A stretch of 64,000 bases of DNA from an uncultured Bradyrhizobium sp. (GTDB lineage: Bacteria; Pseudomonadota; Alphaproteobacteria; Rhizobiales; Xanthobacteraceae): positions 185,816 through 249,815 of the forward strand of contig NZ_CAKZJO010000052.1 of assembly GCF_936943645.1 (NCBI RefSeq), in the 5' to 3' direction. Under the pieces are notes generated by a model, which did not search any database, was not told the DNA's origin, and worked only from the letters and a program-made list of their open reading frames with translations. The position numbers were made by a program, and so were the translations under genes. Every line of letters starts with the position of its first letter. Position 1 is the stretch's first letter. Shown here one piece after another: positions 1 to 10,296 of the stretch.

Positions 1-470
1 AGGACGAGGTTGGGCTGGCCGAGGTCGAACATGTCGAACACCAAGGGCACGGTGACGACAGCGGGCAGCGCTTCCAGCCAGGGACCCGGCTTGCGGTCCG
101 AGCCGGTCATGACGTGGGAGAGCGTTCCGGTGTACCACCACGCCAGGGCATTCAGGATCGACAGGACGACGTAAAGCGGGATCTTGCCGAACCAGCTCGG
201 GATCGCCAGCAGGATCGCCGGAGGCGGCGGATAGATGTAGTCGAAATATTCGACGGCCGTGGCGGGATAGAGCGGCTGTCCGTGCAGGACCTGCTGCCCG
301 GCCCAGTACCACAGGGGGTAGTCCTTGGTCTTGCCGCTGCCGAAGATCTCGGGGACGAGCACGTCGGCGGTGAGCAGGACGCAGCAGAACAGAAACAGCA
401 GGTCCAGCGGCGCGCGCAACGACAGGCGTCTTGGCGCGTCAGGCTTGGCGAGCGGGGCGAGCGAGGTCAC
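1..470 (-). CDS. Glycosyltransferase family 87-like (DUF2029) membrane protein, truncated by window edge
   Basis: Reading leftward from a GTG at 470 gives 156 residues with no stop before the window edge, so this is the N-terminal part only. AGGA lies about 8 nt upstream of the GTG. A hydrophobic segment (LDLLFLFCCVLLTADVLV, about residues 22-39) is followed by a periplasmic-looking loop with WYWAGQQVLHGQPLY and YFDYIYPPPPA, then more membrane segments. This pattern is typical of GT87 polyprenyl-phosphate-mannose-dependent mannosyltransferases, which transfer sugars outside the membrane. The family call rests on that pattern alone; acceptor and sugar cannot be read. It lies downstream of the HerA-like gene on the same strand (gap about 90 bp). 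Confidence 0.7.
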   Translation of the reverse strand, partial: MTSLAPLAKPDAPRRLSLRAPLDLLFLFCCVLLTADVLVPEIFGSGKTKDYPLWYWAGQQVLHGQPLYPATAVEYFDYIYPPPPAILLAIPSWFGKIPLYVVLSILNALAWWYTGTLSHVMTGSDRKPGPWLEALPAVVTVPLVFDMFDLGQPNLV

Positions 471-561
471 GGACGGGTCCTGTTCGGCGACGAACAGGAC
501 GTAGCAGACCGGCGCAGGCTTGGAGAGCCCCTCACCCGAAATTGTAGCGGTGGTGGCCTGC

Positions 562-2184
562 CTACCGCCGCAGCAGACCGCCGAGCGCACCGCGCACCAG
601 GGTGCGGCCGATCGAGCCGCCGAGCTGGCCGCCGAGCGATTTGCCGATATTGGCCGCCATGCCGCCGATCACCTGGTTGGTGACCGATCGCGTCACGTCG
701 CGCGCAATGACCTGTCCGGTCGACAGGCGGCCGCGTTTGACGTTGGTGCCGAACACGGTGCCGACGATCGAGCCGATCTGGCCGAGAAGGCCGCCGCCGC
801 TTCCGTCCCCTGAGCCGTCGGCGGTCGCCGCCGTGCCGGCGATGCGCTTCTGGATCATCTCGTAGGCGGACTCGGCATCGACCGCGGTGTCGTATTTGCC
901 CTTCACCGGGCTCGCAGCCAAGATCGCCTTGCGCTCGTCCGGCGTGATCGGCCCGATGCGCGCCGATGGCGGTCGGATCATCACGCGCTCGACCATGGCC
1001 GGCGTGCCGTTGCCTTCGAGGAAGGACACCAGCGCCTCGCCCTTGCCGAGCTCCATGATCACCTTGGCGGTGTCGAGTTTCGGGTTGGGCCGGAAGGTCT
1101 GGGCCGCAGCCGCGACCGCCTTCTGGTCGCGCGGCGTGAAGGCGCGCAGCGCGTGCTGCACCCGGTTGCCGAGCTGGCCGAGCACGCGATCGGGCACGTC
1201 GATCGGGTTCTGCGTCACGAAATAGACGCCGACGCCCTTGGAGCGGATCAGGCGAACCACCTGCTCGATCTTGTCCATCAGCGCCTTGGGCGCGTCGTTG
1301 AACAGCAGATGCGCCTCGTCGAAGAAGAACACCAGCTTCGGCTTGGGCAGGTCGCCGGCCTCGGGCAGCTCCTCGAACAGCTCCGACAGCATCCAGAGCA
1401 GGAATGTCGCGTAAAGCCTAGGACTCTGCAGCAGCTTGTCGGCGACCAGGATGTTGACCATGCCGCGGCCATCGCGGTCGGTCTTCATGAAGTCCTTCAG
1501 CGTCAGCGCCGGCTCGCCGAAGAATTTGGTGGCGCCCTGGTTCTCCAGCACCAGAAGCTGGCGCTGGATGGTGCCGACGGTGGCCTTGGTGACGTTGCCG
1601 AACCCTTGCGCAGCCTTGCGGATGGCGGCGAGCGGATCCTCCTCCGCATCCGCCCCCTTCTTCCCGCTATCGGGGACGATGGCATCGAGCAGCGCGCGCA
1701 AATCCTTCATATCGATGAGGGTCAAGCCGGCGTCGTCGGCGACGCGGAAAGCGACGTTGAGCACGCCTTCCTGCACATCGTTCAGGTCGAGCATGCGCGC
1801 GAGCAGAAGCGGCCCCATTTCCGTGACGGTCGCGCGCACCGGATGACCCTGCTCGCCGAACACGTCCCAGAACACCGTCGAGAACTGGTCAGGCTGGAAA
1901 TTCAGCCCCATCGCGGTGGCGCGCTTGACGATGAAGTCTTTGGCTTCGCCGACCTCGGAGATGCCGGAGAGGTCGCCCTTGATGTCTGCGGCGAAGACCG
2001 GAACACCGGCGCGCGCAAATCCTTCCGCCATCACCTGCAGCGTCACGGTCTTGCCGGTTCCGGTTGCACCCGTGACGAGACCATGGCGATTGGCGAGCGC
2101 CAGCGTCAGCCAGGCCTGCTCGTCTCCCTTGCCGACGAAGATCTTGTCATCGGTATCGCCGAGCTTGCTGTCCTGTGCGGTCAT
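562..2184 (-). CDS. HerA-like helicase/ATPase, DUF853 (YjgR) family
   Basis: A 540-residue P-loop ATPase. Walker A is GATGTGKT at residues 39-46 and Walker B is LVFFFDEAH at 284-292. Later stretches ([12 protein letters not shown], then [19 protein letters not shown]) match the sensor and arginine regions of the bacterial HerA-like DUF853 family. The C-terminus is glycine-rich (about 455-540), as is common in YjgR homologues. The family is predicted to translocate DNA or peptides, but its physiological role is unsettled. The ATG at 2184 follows a 17-bp perfect palindrome (2211-2227) that could be an operator. Confidence 0.92.
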   Translation of the reverse strand: MTAQDSKLGDTDDKIFVGKGDEQAWLTLALANRHGLVTGATGTGKTVTLQVMAEGFARAGVPVFAADIKGDLSGISEVGEAKDFIVKRATAMGLNFQPDQFSTVFWDVFGEQGHPVRATVTEMGPLLLARMLDLNDVQEGVLNVAFRVADDAGLTLIDMKDLRALLDAIVPDSGKKGADAEEDPLAAIRKAAQGFGNVTKATVGTIQRQLLVLENQGATKFFGEPALTLKDFMKTDRDGRGMVNILVADKLLQSPRLYATFLLWMLSELFEELPEAGDLPKPKLVFFFDEAHLLFNDAPKALMDKIEQVVRLIRSKGVGVYFVTQNPIDVPDRVLGQLGNRVQHALRAFTPRDQKAVAAAAQTFRPNPKLDTAKVIMELGKGEALVSFLEGNGTPAMVERVMIRPPSARIGPITPDERKAILAASPVKGKYDTAVDAESAYEMIQKRIAGTAATADGSGDGSGGGLLGQIGSIVGTVFGTNVKRGRLSTGQVIARDVTRSVTNQVIGGMAANIGKSLGGQLGGSIGRTLVRGALGGLLRR

Positions 2185-2536
2185 TATTCTCTCTGATCTC
2201 TTCTTGCCGGGTTTCGGTTACCGAAACTCGAATGCTCCAGTTCCGTAGTTTAACGCATGTCGCCTACCGATTAAAACGGTTCAACGCGCTTCCGCGCATG
2301 CGACATTGTCGGAAACAGACGGACGGTATCAGCCGAAAGTAGGAACGAGCTGTTCGCAACGCGGCAATTTTTCGCCGATTCCATCTCCGCTCTTGCACCG
2401 CTGCAACACTTTTTGCGTGTTCGAAGATGAATCGCGACGACGATTGCGTTCATCGCTTGAATTTCACATCACACCGGCTCAAGATCATTTTCGAAAGAAA
2501 TACTCCGGCATGCAAACCGGCTGAGGGGCGGGCTTT
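2185..2536. other. Divergent intergenic region between HerA-like gene and DUF2267-like gene
   Basis: This 352-bp stretch separates two divergent genes and is more AT-rich than its flanks. It holds the 8-1-8 palindrome at 2211-2227 and a purine-rich ribosome-binding sequence (GAGGGGCGGG) just before the rightward ATG at 2537. Short open frames here have no plausible start signals or recognisable products. I see no RNA gene or clear sigma-70 promoter. Confidence 0.6.
2211..2227. promoter_or_regulatory. Perfect 8-1-8 palindrome, candidate operator
   Basis: GTTTCGGT, one base, then ACCGAAAC: both arms match perfectly. The site lies 27 bp upstream of the leftward ATG at 2184, where a repressor site would be expected. 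There is no T-tract, so it does not look like a terminator. Which regulator binds is unknown; the geometry suits a dimeric helix-turn-helix protein. Confidence 0.5.
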
Positions 2537-2902
2537 ATGGACGAGCTGATCGGGCGGCTGGCGACAAACGCCAGCATAGATAGTGCTGTCGCTGAAAAGA
2601 CCGTCGGCATTATCCTGGGCTTCCTCCGCAATGAGGGTCCCTCCGACAGCGTGCAGGCCCTGATCGATCAGATTCCCGGAGCGGAAGCCGCAATCGAGGC
2701 ATCCAGGAGCGGCGGCGGACTGTCGCGGCTGATGGGCGGCGGCCTGATGGCGGTCGGCACGCGCCTGATGGGTCTCGGGCTCGGCATGTCCGAGATTCAA
2801 AACGTCGCCCGTGAACTTTTCCGCTACGGCCGAGACAAAATCGGAGCAGATCAGATGGGCAAGATCATTGCGGGGACGCCGGGCCTCAGCCAGTTCGCCT
2901 GA
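2537..2902 (+). CDS. Small conserved protein, DUF2267-like
   Basis: A 121-residue protein starting at an ATG preceded by GAGGGGCGGG. The N-terminal 55 residues form a helical segment ending DSVQALIDQIPGAEAAIE, typical of DUF2267-like proteins that monitor subunit assembly. A Gly-Met-rich hydrophobic stretch follows (SGGGLSRLMGGGLMAVGTRL, about 58-77), then a conserved-looking C-terminus (IGADQMGKIIAGTPGLSQF). No catalytic motif or signal peptide is visible. Function is unknown. It precedes the DUF4332 gene by 26 bp and may be co-transcribed with it. Confidence 0.8.
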   Translation: MDELIGRLATNASIDSAVAEKTVGIILGFLRNEGPSDSVQALIDQIPGAEAAIEASRSGGGLSRLMGGGLMAVGTRLMGLGLGMSEIQNVARELFRYGRDKIGADQMGKIIAGTPGLSQFA

Positions 2903-2928
2903 AGCTGTCGCATTTCACATCGAGTACC

Positions 2929-3336
2929 ATGACATATCCCATCTCCGAGATTGAGGGCCTGTCGGTCTTTGCCGCCAACAAGTTGAAGGCGCAGGGCATC
3001 CGCACCACCGATGCGCTGCTCGAGGCGGCCGGCACGGTGAAGGGCCGCAAGGCGCTCTCCGCAAAGACCGGCATCAGCGAGCAATTGCTGCTGGAATGGG
3101 CCAACGTGTCCGACTACATGCGCATCCCCGGCATGGGCCGCGCCAAGGTCGGCCTGGTCCGCGCCGCCGGCGTCACCACCGTGCGCGAGCTCGCCTATCG
3201 GAATCCGGCAAGGCTCGCCCAGAGCATGCGCGACGCCAACGAGAAGAAGAAGCTGCTGCGCATCCTGCCCACCGAGAAGTCGGTCGGCGACATCATCGCC
3301 AAGGCGAAGAAGCTGCAGCCGAAGATCACGTATTAG
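2929..3336 (+). CDS. DUF4332 helix-hairpin-helix protein
   Basis: A 135-residue basic, helical protein. Two helix-hairpin-helix-like units are visible: ISEIEGLSVFAANKLKAQGI near the N-terminus and YMRIPGMGRAKVGLVRAAGV around residues 64-83. This is the DUF4332 arrangement, which resembles the DNA-binding HhH repeats of topoisomerase and ligase tails. Non-specific DNA binding is plausible but inferred. The lysine-rich C-terminus (KKKLLRILPTEK..AKAKKLQPK) agrees with nucleic-acid contact. A repeat-rich gap follows before folP. Confidence 0.85.
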   Translation: MTYPISEIEGLSVFAANKLKAQGIRTTDALLEAAGTVKGRKALSAKTGISEQLLLEWANVSDYMRIPGMGRAKVGLVRAAGVTTVRELAYRNPARLAQSMRDANEKKKLLRILPTEKSVGDIIAKAKKLQPKITY

Positions 3337-3377
3337 ATTGCGCTTTCCGCATACGGATTCAGCCACGCCACCCTGGG

Positions 3378-3525
3378 TGTCGTCCCGGCGAACGCCGGGA
3401 CCCATAGCCACAGAGAGTGGTTTGGCGAAGACCAGTCGTTCGGTACCGCAACTTTCCGCATCGATGGATTCCGCGGTATGGGTCCCGGCGCCCCGTGCGC
3501 AATTGCGCACTAGGCCGGGACGACA
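3378..3525. repeat. Dispersed palindromic intergenic repeat with nested inverted arms
   Basis: Outer arms TGTCGTCCCGGC (3378-3389) and GCCGGGACGACA (3514-3525) are perfect reverse complements. Inner arms GCCGGGACCCATA (3394-3406) and TATGGGTCCCGGC (3477-3489) are also perfect. A separate 16-bp palindrome, GTGCGCAATTGCGCAC, lies at 3495-3510. The whole unit can fold into one long cruciform. Such units are common between genes in Bradyrhizobium; that statement is from general knowledge. Confidence 0.85.
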
Positions 3526-3559
3526 GCTGGGGTGCCGCACGAACGGCCATAATATCGAC

Positions 3560-3581
3560 ATTGCCCGCTTTCGCGGGCAAT
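3560..3581. repeat. Short hairpin ahead of folP
   Basis: ATTGCCCGC, a 4-base loop, then GCGGGCAAT: a perfect 9-bp stem 54 bp upstream of the folP start. It lacks a T-tract and looks like another fragment of a dispersed repeat rather than a terminator. Confidence 0.6.
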
Positions 3582-3635
3582 GACAGCGGGGCGTTGGCCT
3601 TGAACTCGCCCTCCCCGACCGCTAAAGCCACCCGC

Positions 3636-4496
3636 ATGAATGCCTCGCCCTCCAAAACCGTCCCGCCGGCCGGCTCGGCCAGGCCGGATGCGCTGCGGAC
3701 ATTGCTGGAACGGCCGCTTCCCGCGGTGATGGGCGTGCTCAACATCACCCCGGACTCCTTTTCCGATGGCGGCGAGTTCATCGCGCCCGAGCAGGCGCTC
3801 GCGCGGGCGCGGGCGATGGTCGAGGCCGGCGTCGACATCATCGACATCGGCGCGGAATCAACCCGGCCCTACAAGGGCGCAAAGCCTGTGACGGCGGGCG
3901 ACGAGCTTGCCCGGCTGAAGCCGGTGCTCGCAGGCGTGGTGGCCCTCGGCGTGCCGGTCTCGATCGACAGCATGAAGGCGGAGGTGGTGGCCTACGCGCT
4001 CGACCAGGGCGCGGCGATCGCCAATGATGTCTGGGGCCTGCAACGCGACCCCGCGATGGCGCCGCTGGTGGCCGCAAGAGGCGTCCCCGTCATCGTCATG
4101 CACAACCGCGACGATGCAGATCCTGCCATCGACATCATCACGGACATGAAGACGTTCTTCCTGCGCTCGCTGGATATCGCCGCAAAGGCCGGCATCGCGC
4201 GCGACAGGATCGTGCTCGATCCCGGCATCGGCTTCGGCAAGACCGCCGAGCAGAGCATGACCGCGCTGGCGCGCCTGCGCGAATTCGAGATGTTCGGCCT
4301 GCCGATCCTGGTCGGCGCCTCGCGAAAGCGCTTCATCGCCTCGGTGTCGCCGTCGGAGCCGAAGGAGCGGCTCGCCGGCTCGATCGCCGCGCACCTGATC
4401 GCCGCGCAGCGCGGCGCCAGGATCATCCGGACCCATGACGTCGCCGAGACCCTGCAGGCGCTGCTTGTGGCGAACGCAATCGAGGGCAAGCAATGA
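3636..4496 (+). CDS. folP: Dihydropteroate synthase
   Basis: FolP condenses 6-hydroxymethyl-7,8-dihydropterin pyrophosphate with p-aminobenzoate in cytoplasmic folate synthesis. The 286-residue product carries MGVLNITPDSFSDGG (about 32-46), the DIIDIGAESTRP loop, PVSIDS, and the C-terminal GASRKRF, all DHPS signatures. The ATG at 3636 (MNASPSK) is preferred: the in-frame extension back to 3417 would translate the dispersed repeat. It heads the folate operon and overlaps folB by 4 nt (ATGA), implying translational coupling. Confidence 0.96.
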   Translation: MNASPSKTVPPAGSARPDALRTLLERPLPAVMGVLNITPDSFSDGGEFIAPEQALARARAMVEAGVDIIDIGAESTRPYKGAKPVTAGDELARLKPVLAGVVALGVPVSIDSMKAEVVAYALDQGAAIANDVWGLQRDPAMAPLVAARGVPVIVMHNRDDADPAIDIITDMKTFFLRSLDIAAKAGIARDRIVLDPGIGFGKTAEQSMTALARLREFEMFGLPILVGASRKRFIASVSPSEPKERLAGSIAAHLIAAQRGARIIRTHDVAETLQALLVANAIEGKQ

Positions 4497-4861
4497 CCGA
4501 TACGATCTTCGTCACCGGCCTGTCGATCCACGCCCGCCACGGCGTGATGGATCACGAGACCGAAGTCGGCCAGCGCTTCGTCATCGACCTCGAGCTCTAT
4601 ACCGATTTGTCGGAGCCCTCGCGCAGCGACCGCCTCTCCGACACCGTGTCCTATGCCGACGTCGTGGCGACCACGACGGCCGCGTTCAAGAACACCAATT
4701 ACAAGCTGCTGGAGCGCGCGGCCGGCGCGGTCGCCGACGCCATCCTGTCGCACTTTCCGCGCATCCGCGCCGTGAAGATCACCGTACACAAGCCGCATGC
4801 GCCGATCGCGGCGATCTTCGACGACGTCGGCATCATGCTGACGCGCTCGCGGCATCCCTGA
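4493..4861 (+). CDS. folB: Dihydroneopterin aldolase
   Basis: FolB cleaves 7,8-dihydroneopterin to 6-hydroxymethyl-dihydropterin and glycolaldehyde. The 122-residue length is normal. The HETEVGQ segment supplies the expected glutamate (E22), Tyr54 lies in TVSYADV, and Lys100 lies in ITVHKPHAPI, as in characterised FolB enzymes. It is coupled at both ends: a 4-nt overlap with folP and a 1-nt overlap (TGATG) with folK. Confidence 0.95.
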   Translation: MTDTIFVTGLSIHARHGVMDHETEVGQRFVIDLELYTDLSEPSRSDRLSDTVSYADVVATTTAAFKNTNYKLLERAAGAVADAILSHFPRIRAVKITVHKPHAPIAAIFDDVGIMLTRSRHP

Positions 4862-5352
4862 TGGCGAGCGTGCTGATCGCACTCGGCGGCAATGTCGGCG
4901 ATGTCCGCACGACGTTCCGCAAGGCGATCGCCCATATCTGCGGCATGGCGCAAGGCGCCCTGATCGCGCGCTCCTCGGACTATGCCACACCGCCCTGGGG
5001 CGACGAGGACCAGGATCCCTTCATCAATGCCTGCATCGAGATCGAGACCGACCTCGATCCGCACGCGCTGCTGTTCGTGCTGCAGAAGGTCGAGCAGAAA
5101 TTCGGCCGCACAAGGCACAAGGATCGGCGCTGGGGGCCGCGCACGCTCGACCTCGACATGATCGCCTATGACGACGTCTCCTTGCAGAAGCCGGACCTGA
5201 CCTTGCCGCATCCGCGCCTGTTCGAGCGCGCCTTCGTGCTGGTGCCGCTGGCAGAAATAGCGCCCGACCGCGTCATTTCCGGCATTCGTGTGCGTGACGG
5301 GCTCGCCAGCGTCTCGACGCAAGGCATTGAGCGGCTTCCGGATACCGGTTAA
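4861..5352 (+). CDS. folK: 2-amino-4-hydroxy-6-hydroxymethyldihydropteridine pyrophosphokinase
   Basis: HPPK transfers pyrophosphate from ATP to the pterin, making the substrate of FolP. The 163-residue protein begins MASVLIALGGNVGD, the typical GSN-type N-terminus. It carries the signature RRWGPRTLDLDMIAYDD near residue 95-110 and the LPHPRLFERAFVLVPL segment. The ATG shares its A with the folB stop codon. An in-frame extension further upstream only overlaps folP and folB and is not used. It is the last gene of the folP-folB-folK operon. Confidence 0.95.
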   Translation: MASVLIALGGNVGDVRTTFRKAIAHICGMAQGALIARSSDYATPPWGDEDQDPFINACIEIETDLDPHALLFVLQKVEQKFGRTRHKDRRWGPRTLDLDMIAYDDVSLQKPDLTLPHPRLFERAFVLVPLAEIAPDRVISGIRVRDGLASVSTQGIERLPDTG

Positions 5353-5434
5353 CCAAAATCGACCGTTTGCAGGGACGGCCCGCCGTGGCAAATTCGCCCC
5401 GCGAATAACGATACGTTTGGGAGCCCTTGGCCGT

Positions 5435-7306
5435 ATGACCTCCGTGACTGACGACCCGAAGCTGGCGGCCGATTTTCCCCAAGCAACCGTCGAGGACTGG
5501 CGCAAGCTGGTCGACGGCGTGCTCAAGGGCGCGCCGTTCGAGAAGCTGGTCGGCAAGACTTATGACGGGCTCAAGATCGATCCGCTCTATCCGCGCGCCA
5601 AGGCTGTCGCGCCCGTGGTGGGGCGAGCGGCCGCGGCGCCGTGGCAAATCGTGCAGCGGATCGACCATCCCGATGCGGCGCTCGCGAATGCGCAGGCGTT
5701 GCAGGATCTGGAGAACGGCGCGACCGGGCTCGCGCTGGTGTTCGCCGGTGCCAATGGCGCGCGCGGTTTCGGCCTGGAACCTTCGGCCGAGGCGGTCGCA
5801 AAAGTCCTGAAGGACATCCATCTCGACGCCGACATCGGCATCGAGCTCGAGATCGGTCCGCAGTCGCGGATGGCCGCGATCCACGTCGCGGAATATGTGA
5901 AGAGCAAGGGTCTCGATCCCGCCGCCTGCAACATCCGCTTCGGCCTCGATCCGCTCGCGGCCGGCGCGGTGTGGGGCCACAGCCCCTATACCTGGGACGA
6001 AATCGCCCCCGCGATCACAGGCGCCATCAAGGGCCTTGCCGGGCTCGGCTTCAAGGGGCCGTTCGCTTCCGCCGACGGACGCGTGATCCACGATGCCGGC
6101 GGCTCCGAGGTGCAAGAGCTTTCCTTCGTCCTCGCCTGCGGCGTCGCCTACTTGCGCGCGATCGAAGGCGCCGGCATTCCGCTGGAAGCCGCGCAAGGCA
6201 TGGTCTATGCGCGGCTTGCCGCCGATGCCGACCAGTTCCTGACCATGGCCAAATTCCGCGCACTGCGGCTGTTGTGGGCGCGGATCGAGACCGCCTGCGG
6301 GCTCACGCCCAAACCGCTGTTCATCGCCGCCGACACGGCCTGGCGCATGCTGACGCAGCGCGACCCCTATGTGAACATGCTGCGCGCGACCATCGCGACA
6401 TTCTCGGCGGGACTCGCCGGTGCCAACGCGATCACCGTGCTGCCGCACACGCTGGCGCTCGGCCTGCCCGATGCGTTCGCGCGCCGCGTGGCGCGCAACA
6501 CGCAACTTCTGCTGCTGGAGGAAAGCAACCTCGCCAAGGTCAGCGATCCCGCGGCGGGCGCCGGCGGCATCGAGACGCTGACCGCGCAGCTTTGCGAGGC
6601 CGCCTGGGCGCTGTTCCAGGAGAGCGAAAAAGCCGGCGGCGCCTTTGCCGCGCTTCAGCAAGGCCTGTTCCAGGGCAAGGTCGCGGCAGCACGCAAGGCG
6701 CGTGACGCCAACATCGCCAAGCGTCGCGACGTTCTGACCGGCGCCAGCGAGTTTCCGAACCTGCACGAGCGCGAAGCCACCGTGCTGACGGCGACGCCGG
6801 TCACGCTCGCCCCCTATGGCGAGCAGAAATACAAGTTCGAGCCGCTGCCGCCGATCCGGCTCGCGGAACCGTTCGAGGCGCTGCGCGACAAATCCGATGC
6901 GATGCTGAAGGCGCGCAGGTCGCGGCCCAAAGTCTTCCTGGCCAATCTCGGCACGCCCGCCGATTTCACGGCGCGCGCGACCTTCGCCAAGAGCTTCTTC
7001 GAAGCCGGCGGCATTCAGGCCCTCGACAGCGAAGGTTTTGCCGACCCGGCGAAGCTGGCTGCGGCCTTCAAGGCCTCCGGCGCCGAGCTCGCCTGCCTCT
7101 GTTCCAGCGACAAGGTCTACGCCGATCAGGCGGAACCTGCCGCGAAGGCCCTGCAAACCGCAGGCGGCCGACATATCTATCTGGCAGGCCGCCCGACGGA
7201 AGCCGAGGCGGCGCTGCGGGCCGCCGGCGTCACGGGTTTTGTCTTCGCCGGAGGCGATGCGCTTGCCACGCTGCAAGACGCCTACGGACGGATGGAGCAG
7301 CCATGA
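5435..7306 (+). CDS. mutA: Methylmalonyl-CoA mutase small (beta) subunit
   Basis: A 623-residue subunit from the ATG at 5435 (MTSVTDDPKLAADFPQ). It resembles the catalytic TIM-barrel fold of methylmalonyl-CoA mutase, but its C-terminal region (KVFLANLGTPADFTARATFAKSFFEAGG) lacks the cobalamin DxHxxG motif. That is expected for the non-catalytic partner of MutB. The heterodimer interconverts methylmalonyl-CoA and succinyl-CoA, linking propionate and odd-chain or branched-chain catabolism to the TCA cycle. The longer frame to 5288 overlaps folK and is rejected. It overlaps the next gene by 4 nt (ATGA). Confidence 0.93.
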   Translation: MTSVTDDPKLAADFPQATVEDWRKLVDGVLKGAPFEKLVGKTYDGLKIDPLYPRAKAVAPVVGRAAAAPWQIVQRIDHPDAALANAQALQDLENGATGLALVFAGANGARGFGLEPSAEAVAKVLKDIHLDADIGIELEIGPQSRMAAIHVAEYVKSKGLDPAACNIRFGLDPLAAGAVWGHSPYTWDEIAPAITGAIKGLAGLGFKGPFASADGRVIHDAGGSEVQELSFVLACGVAYLRAIEGAGIPLEAAQGMVYARLAADADQFLTMAKFRALRLLWARIETACGLTPKPLFIAADTAWRMLTQRDPYVNMLRATIATFSAGLAGANAITVLPHTLALGLPDAFARRVARNTQLLLLEESNLAKVSDPAAGAGGIETLTAQLCEAAWALFQESEKAGGAFAALQQGLFQGKVAAARKARDANIAKRRDVLTGASEFPNLHEREATVLTATPVTLAPYGEQKYKFEPLPPIRLAEPFEALRDKSDAMLKARRSRPKVFLANLGTPADFTARATFAKSFFEAGGIQALDSEGFADPAKLAAAFKASGAELACLCSSDKVYADQAEPAAKALQTAGGRHIYLAGRPTEAEAALRAAGVTGFVFAGGDALATLQDAYGRMEQP

Positions 7307-7767
7307 CCGACACCAGCAAGCCCGTTCTCACCGGCGGCTGCCAATGCGGGGCGGTGCGCTTCGGCGTCTCGATGGCGCCGAACAGGGTCTCGATCTGCCA
7401 CTGCCGGATGTGCCAGAAGGCGGCCGGCGCGCCCTTTGCGTCCTTTGCCGACATCAACAAGACCGACTTCGCCTGGACCAAGGGGCAGCCGTCGTTCTTC
7501 CGCTCCTCCACTATCGCCGAGCGCGGCTTCTGCCCCGCCTGCGGCACGCCGCTGAGCTTCGGCCGTATCGACGGCGACCGGATCGAGATCATGACCGGCG
7601 CCTTCGACCGCCCCGACCGGGTGATCCCGACCCGGCAGTTCGGCACCGAGTCCCGCCTCGGCTGGGTGGTCGGCATCGCCAATCTGCCGAGCCAGACCAC
7701 GCAACAGAATTACGGACCGGAGAAGATGGCGACCATCGTCAGCCATCAGCATCCGGATCATGATTGA
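7303..7767 (+). CDS. GFA/CENP-V domain zinc protein
   Basis: A 154-residue GFA-family protein. The seven expected zinc-ligand cysteines are present: [10 protein letters not shown] (C13, C15), CHCRMC (C32, C34, C37) and FCPACGTPL (C77, C80). The family includes glutathione-dependent formaldehyde-activating enzyme, but most members are uncharacterised, so a formaldehyde role is not assumed. It is wedged between the two mutase subunits, overlapping mutA by 4 nt and ending just at the mutB start region, so translation is probably coupled. Confidence 0.92.
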   Translation: MTDTSKPVLTGGCQCGAVRFGVSMAPNRVSICHCRMCQKAAGAPFASFADINKTDFAWTKGQPSFFRSSTIAERGFCPACGTPLSFGRIDGDRIEIMTGAFDRPDRVIPTRQFGTESRLGWVVGIANLPSQTTQQNYGPEKMATIVSHQHPDHD

Positions 7768-7783
7768 TGATATGGTTGAAGCC

Positions 7784-9940
<2,157 letters not shown>

Positions 9941-9977
9941 ATGATACACTGGCCGCGCAACCGGCCAGATTGCGTCC

Positions 9978-10274
9978 ATGACACGTGACGAGATCATCGC
10001 GGCGATCCGCAAGAACGAAGATGCCATCAAAGGCAAGGGCGTGTCGAAGCTCGCCATCCTCGGCTCGCGAGCCGGTGAAGACTATCGCGCCGACAGCGAT
10101 ATCGACATCCTGGTCGAGGTCGAACCGGACACCACCTTCTCGCTACTCAACCTGATCGATGTCGAACACATCATCGAGGACGCGACCGGCCTGCAGGCGC
10201 AGGCAACCGTTCGCCGCTCGATGGACCCCCGCTTTGCGCCGCACAGCGCAGATGACATTGTCGAAATATTCTGA
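9978..10274 (+). CDS. Minimal nucleotidyltransferase (MNT), MntA-like, without adjacent HEPN partner
   Basis: A 98-residue MNT-fold protein. The core motif reads GSRAGEDYRADSDIDILV (about 29-46): the GS start and the DxD metal-binding acids are kept, but the usual Arg-Gly after GSRA is Gly-Glu. MNT proteins usually pair with a HEPN (DUF86) RNase toxin that they AMPylate. No HEPN gene lies on either side; the neighbours are mutB and a secreted DUF3298-like protein. It may be an orphan antitoxin or work with a distant partner. Confidence 0.85.
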   Translation: MTRDEIIAAIRKNEDAIKGKGVSKLAILGSRAGEDYRADSDIDILVEVEPDTTFSLLNLIDVEHIIEDATGLQAQATVRRSMDPRFAPHSADDIVEIF

Positions 10275-10296
10275 CGCTCACGCAGGAGCACCATCC

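Noticed and set aside
2216..2222. GGTAACC within the palindrome at 2211-2227 as a SigF promoter
   Set aside because: No CGAA lies 16 nt downstream on either strand. The symmetry fits an operator better.
3417..3635. A 73-codon N-terminal extension of folP
   Set aside because: It is encoded by the dispersed palindromic repeat and adds sequence not found in dihydropteroate synthases.
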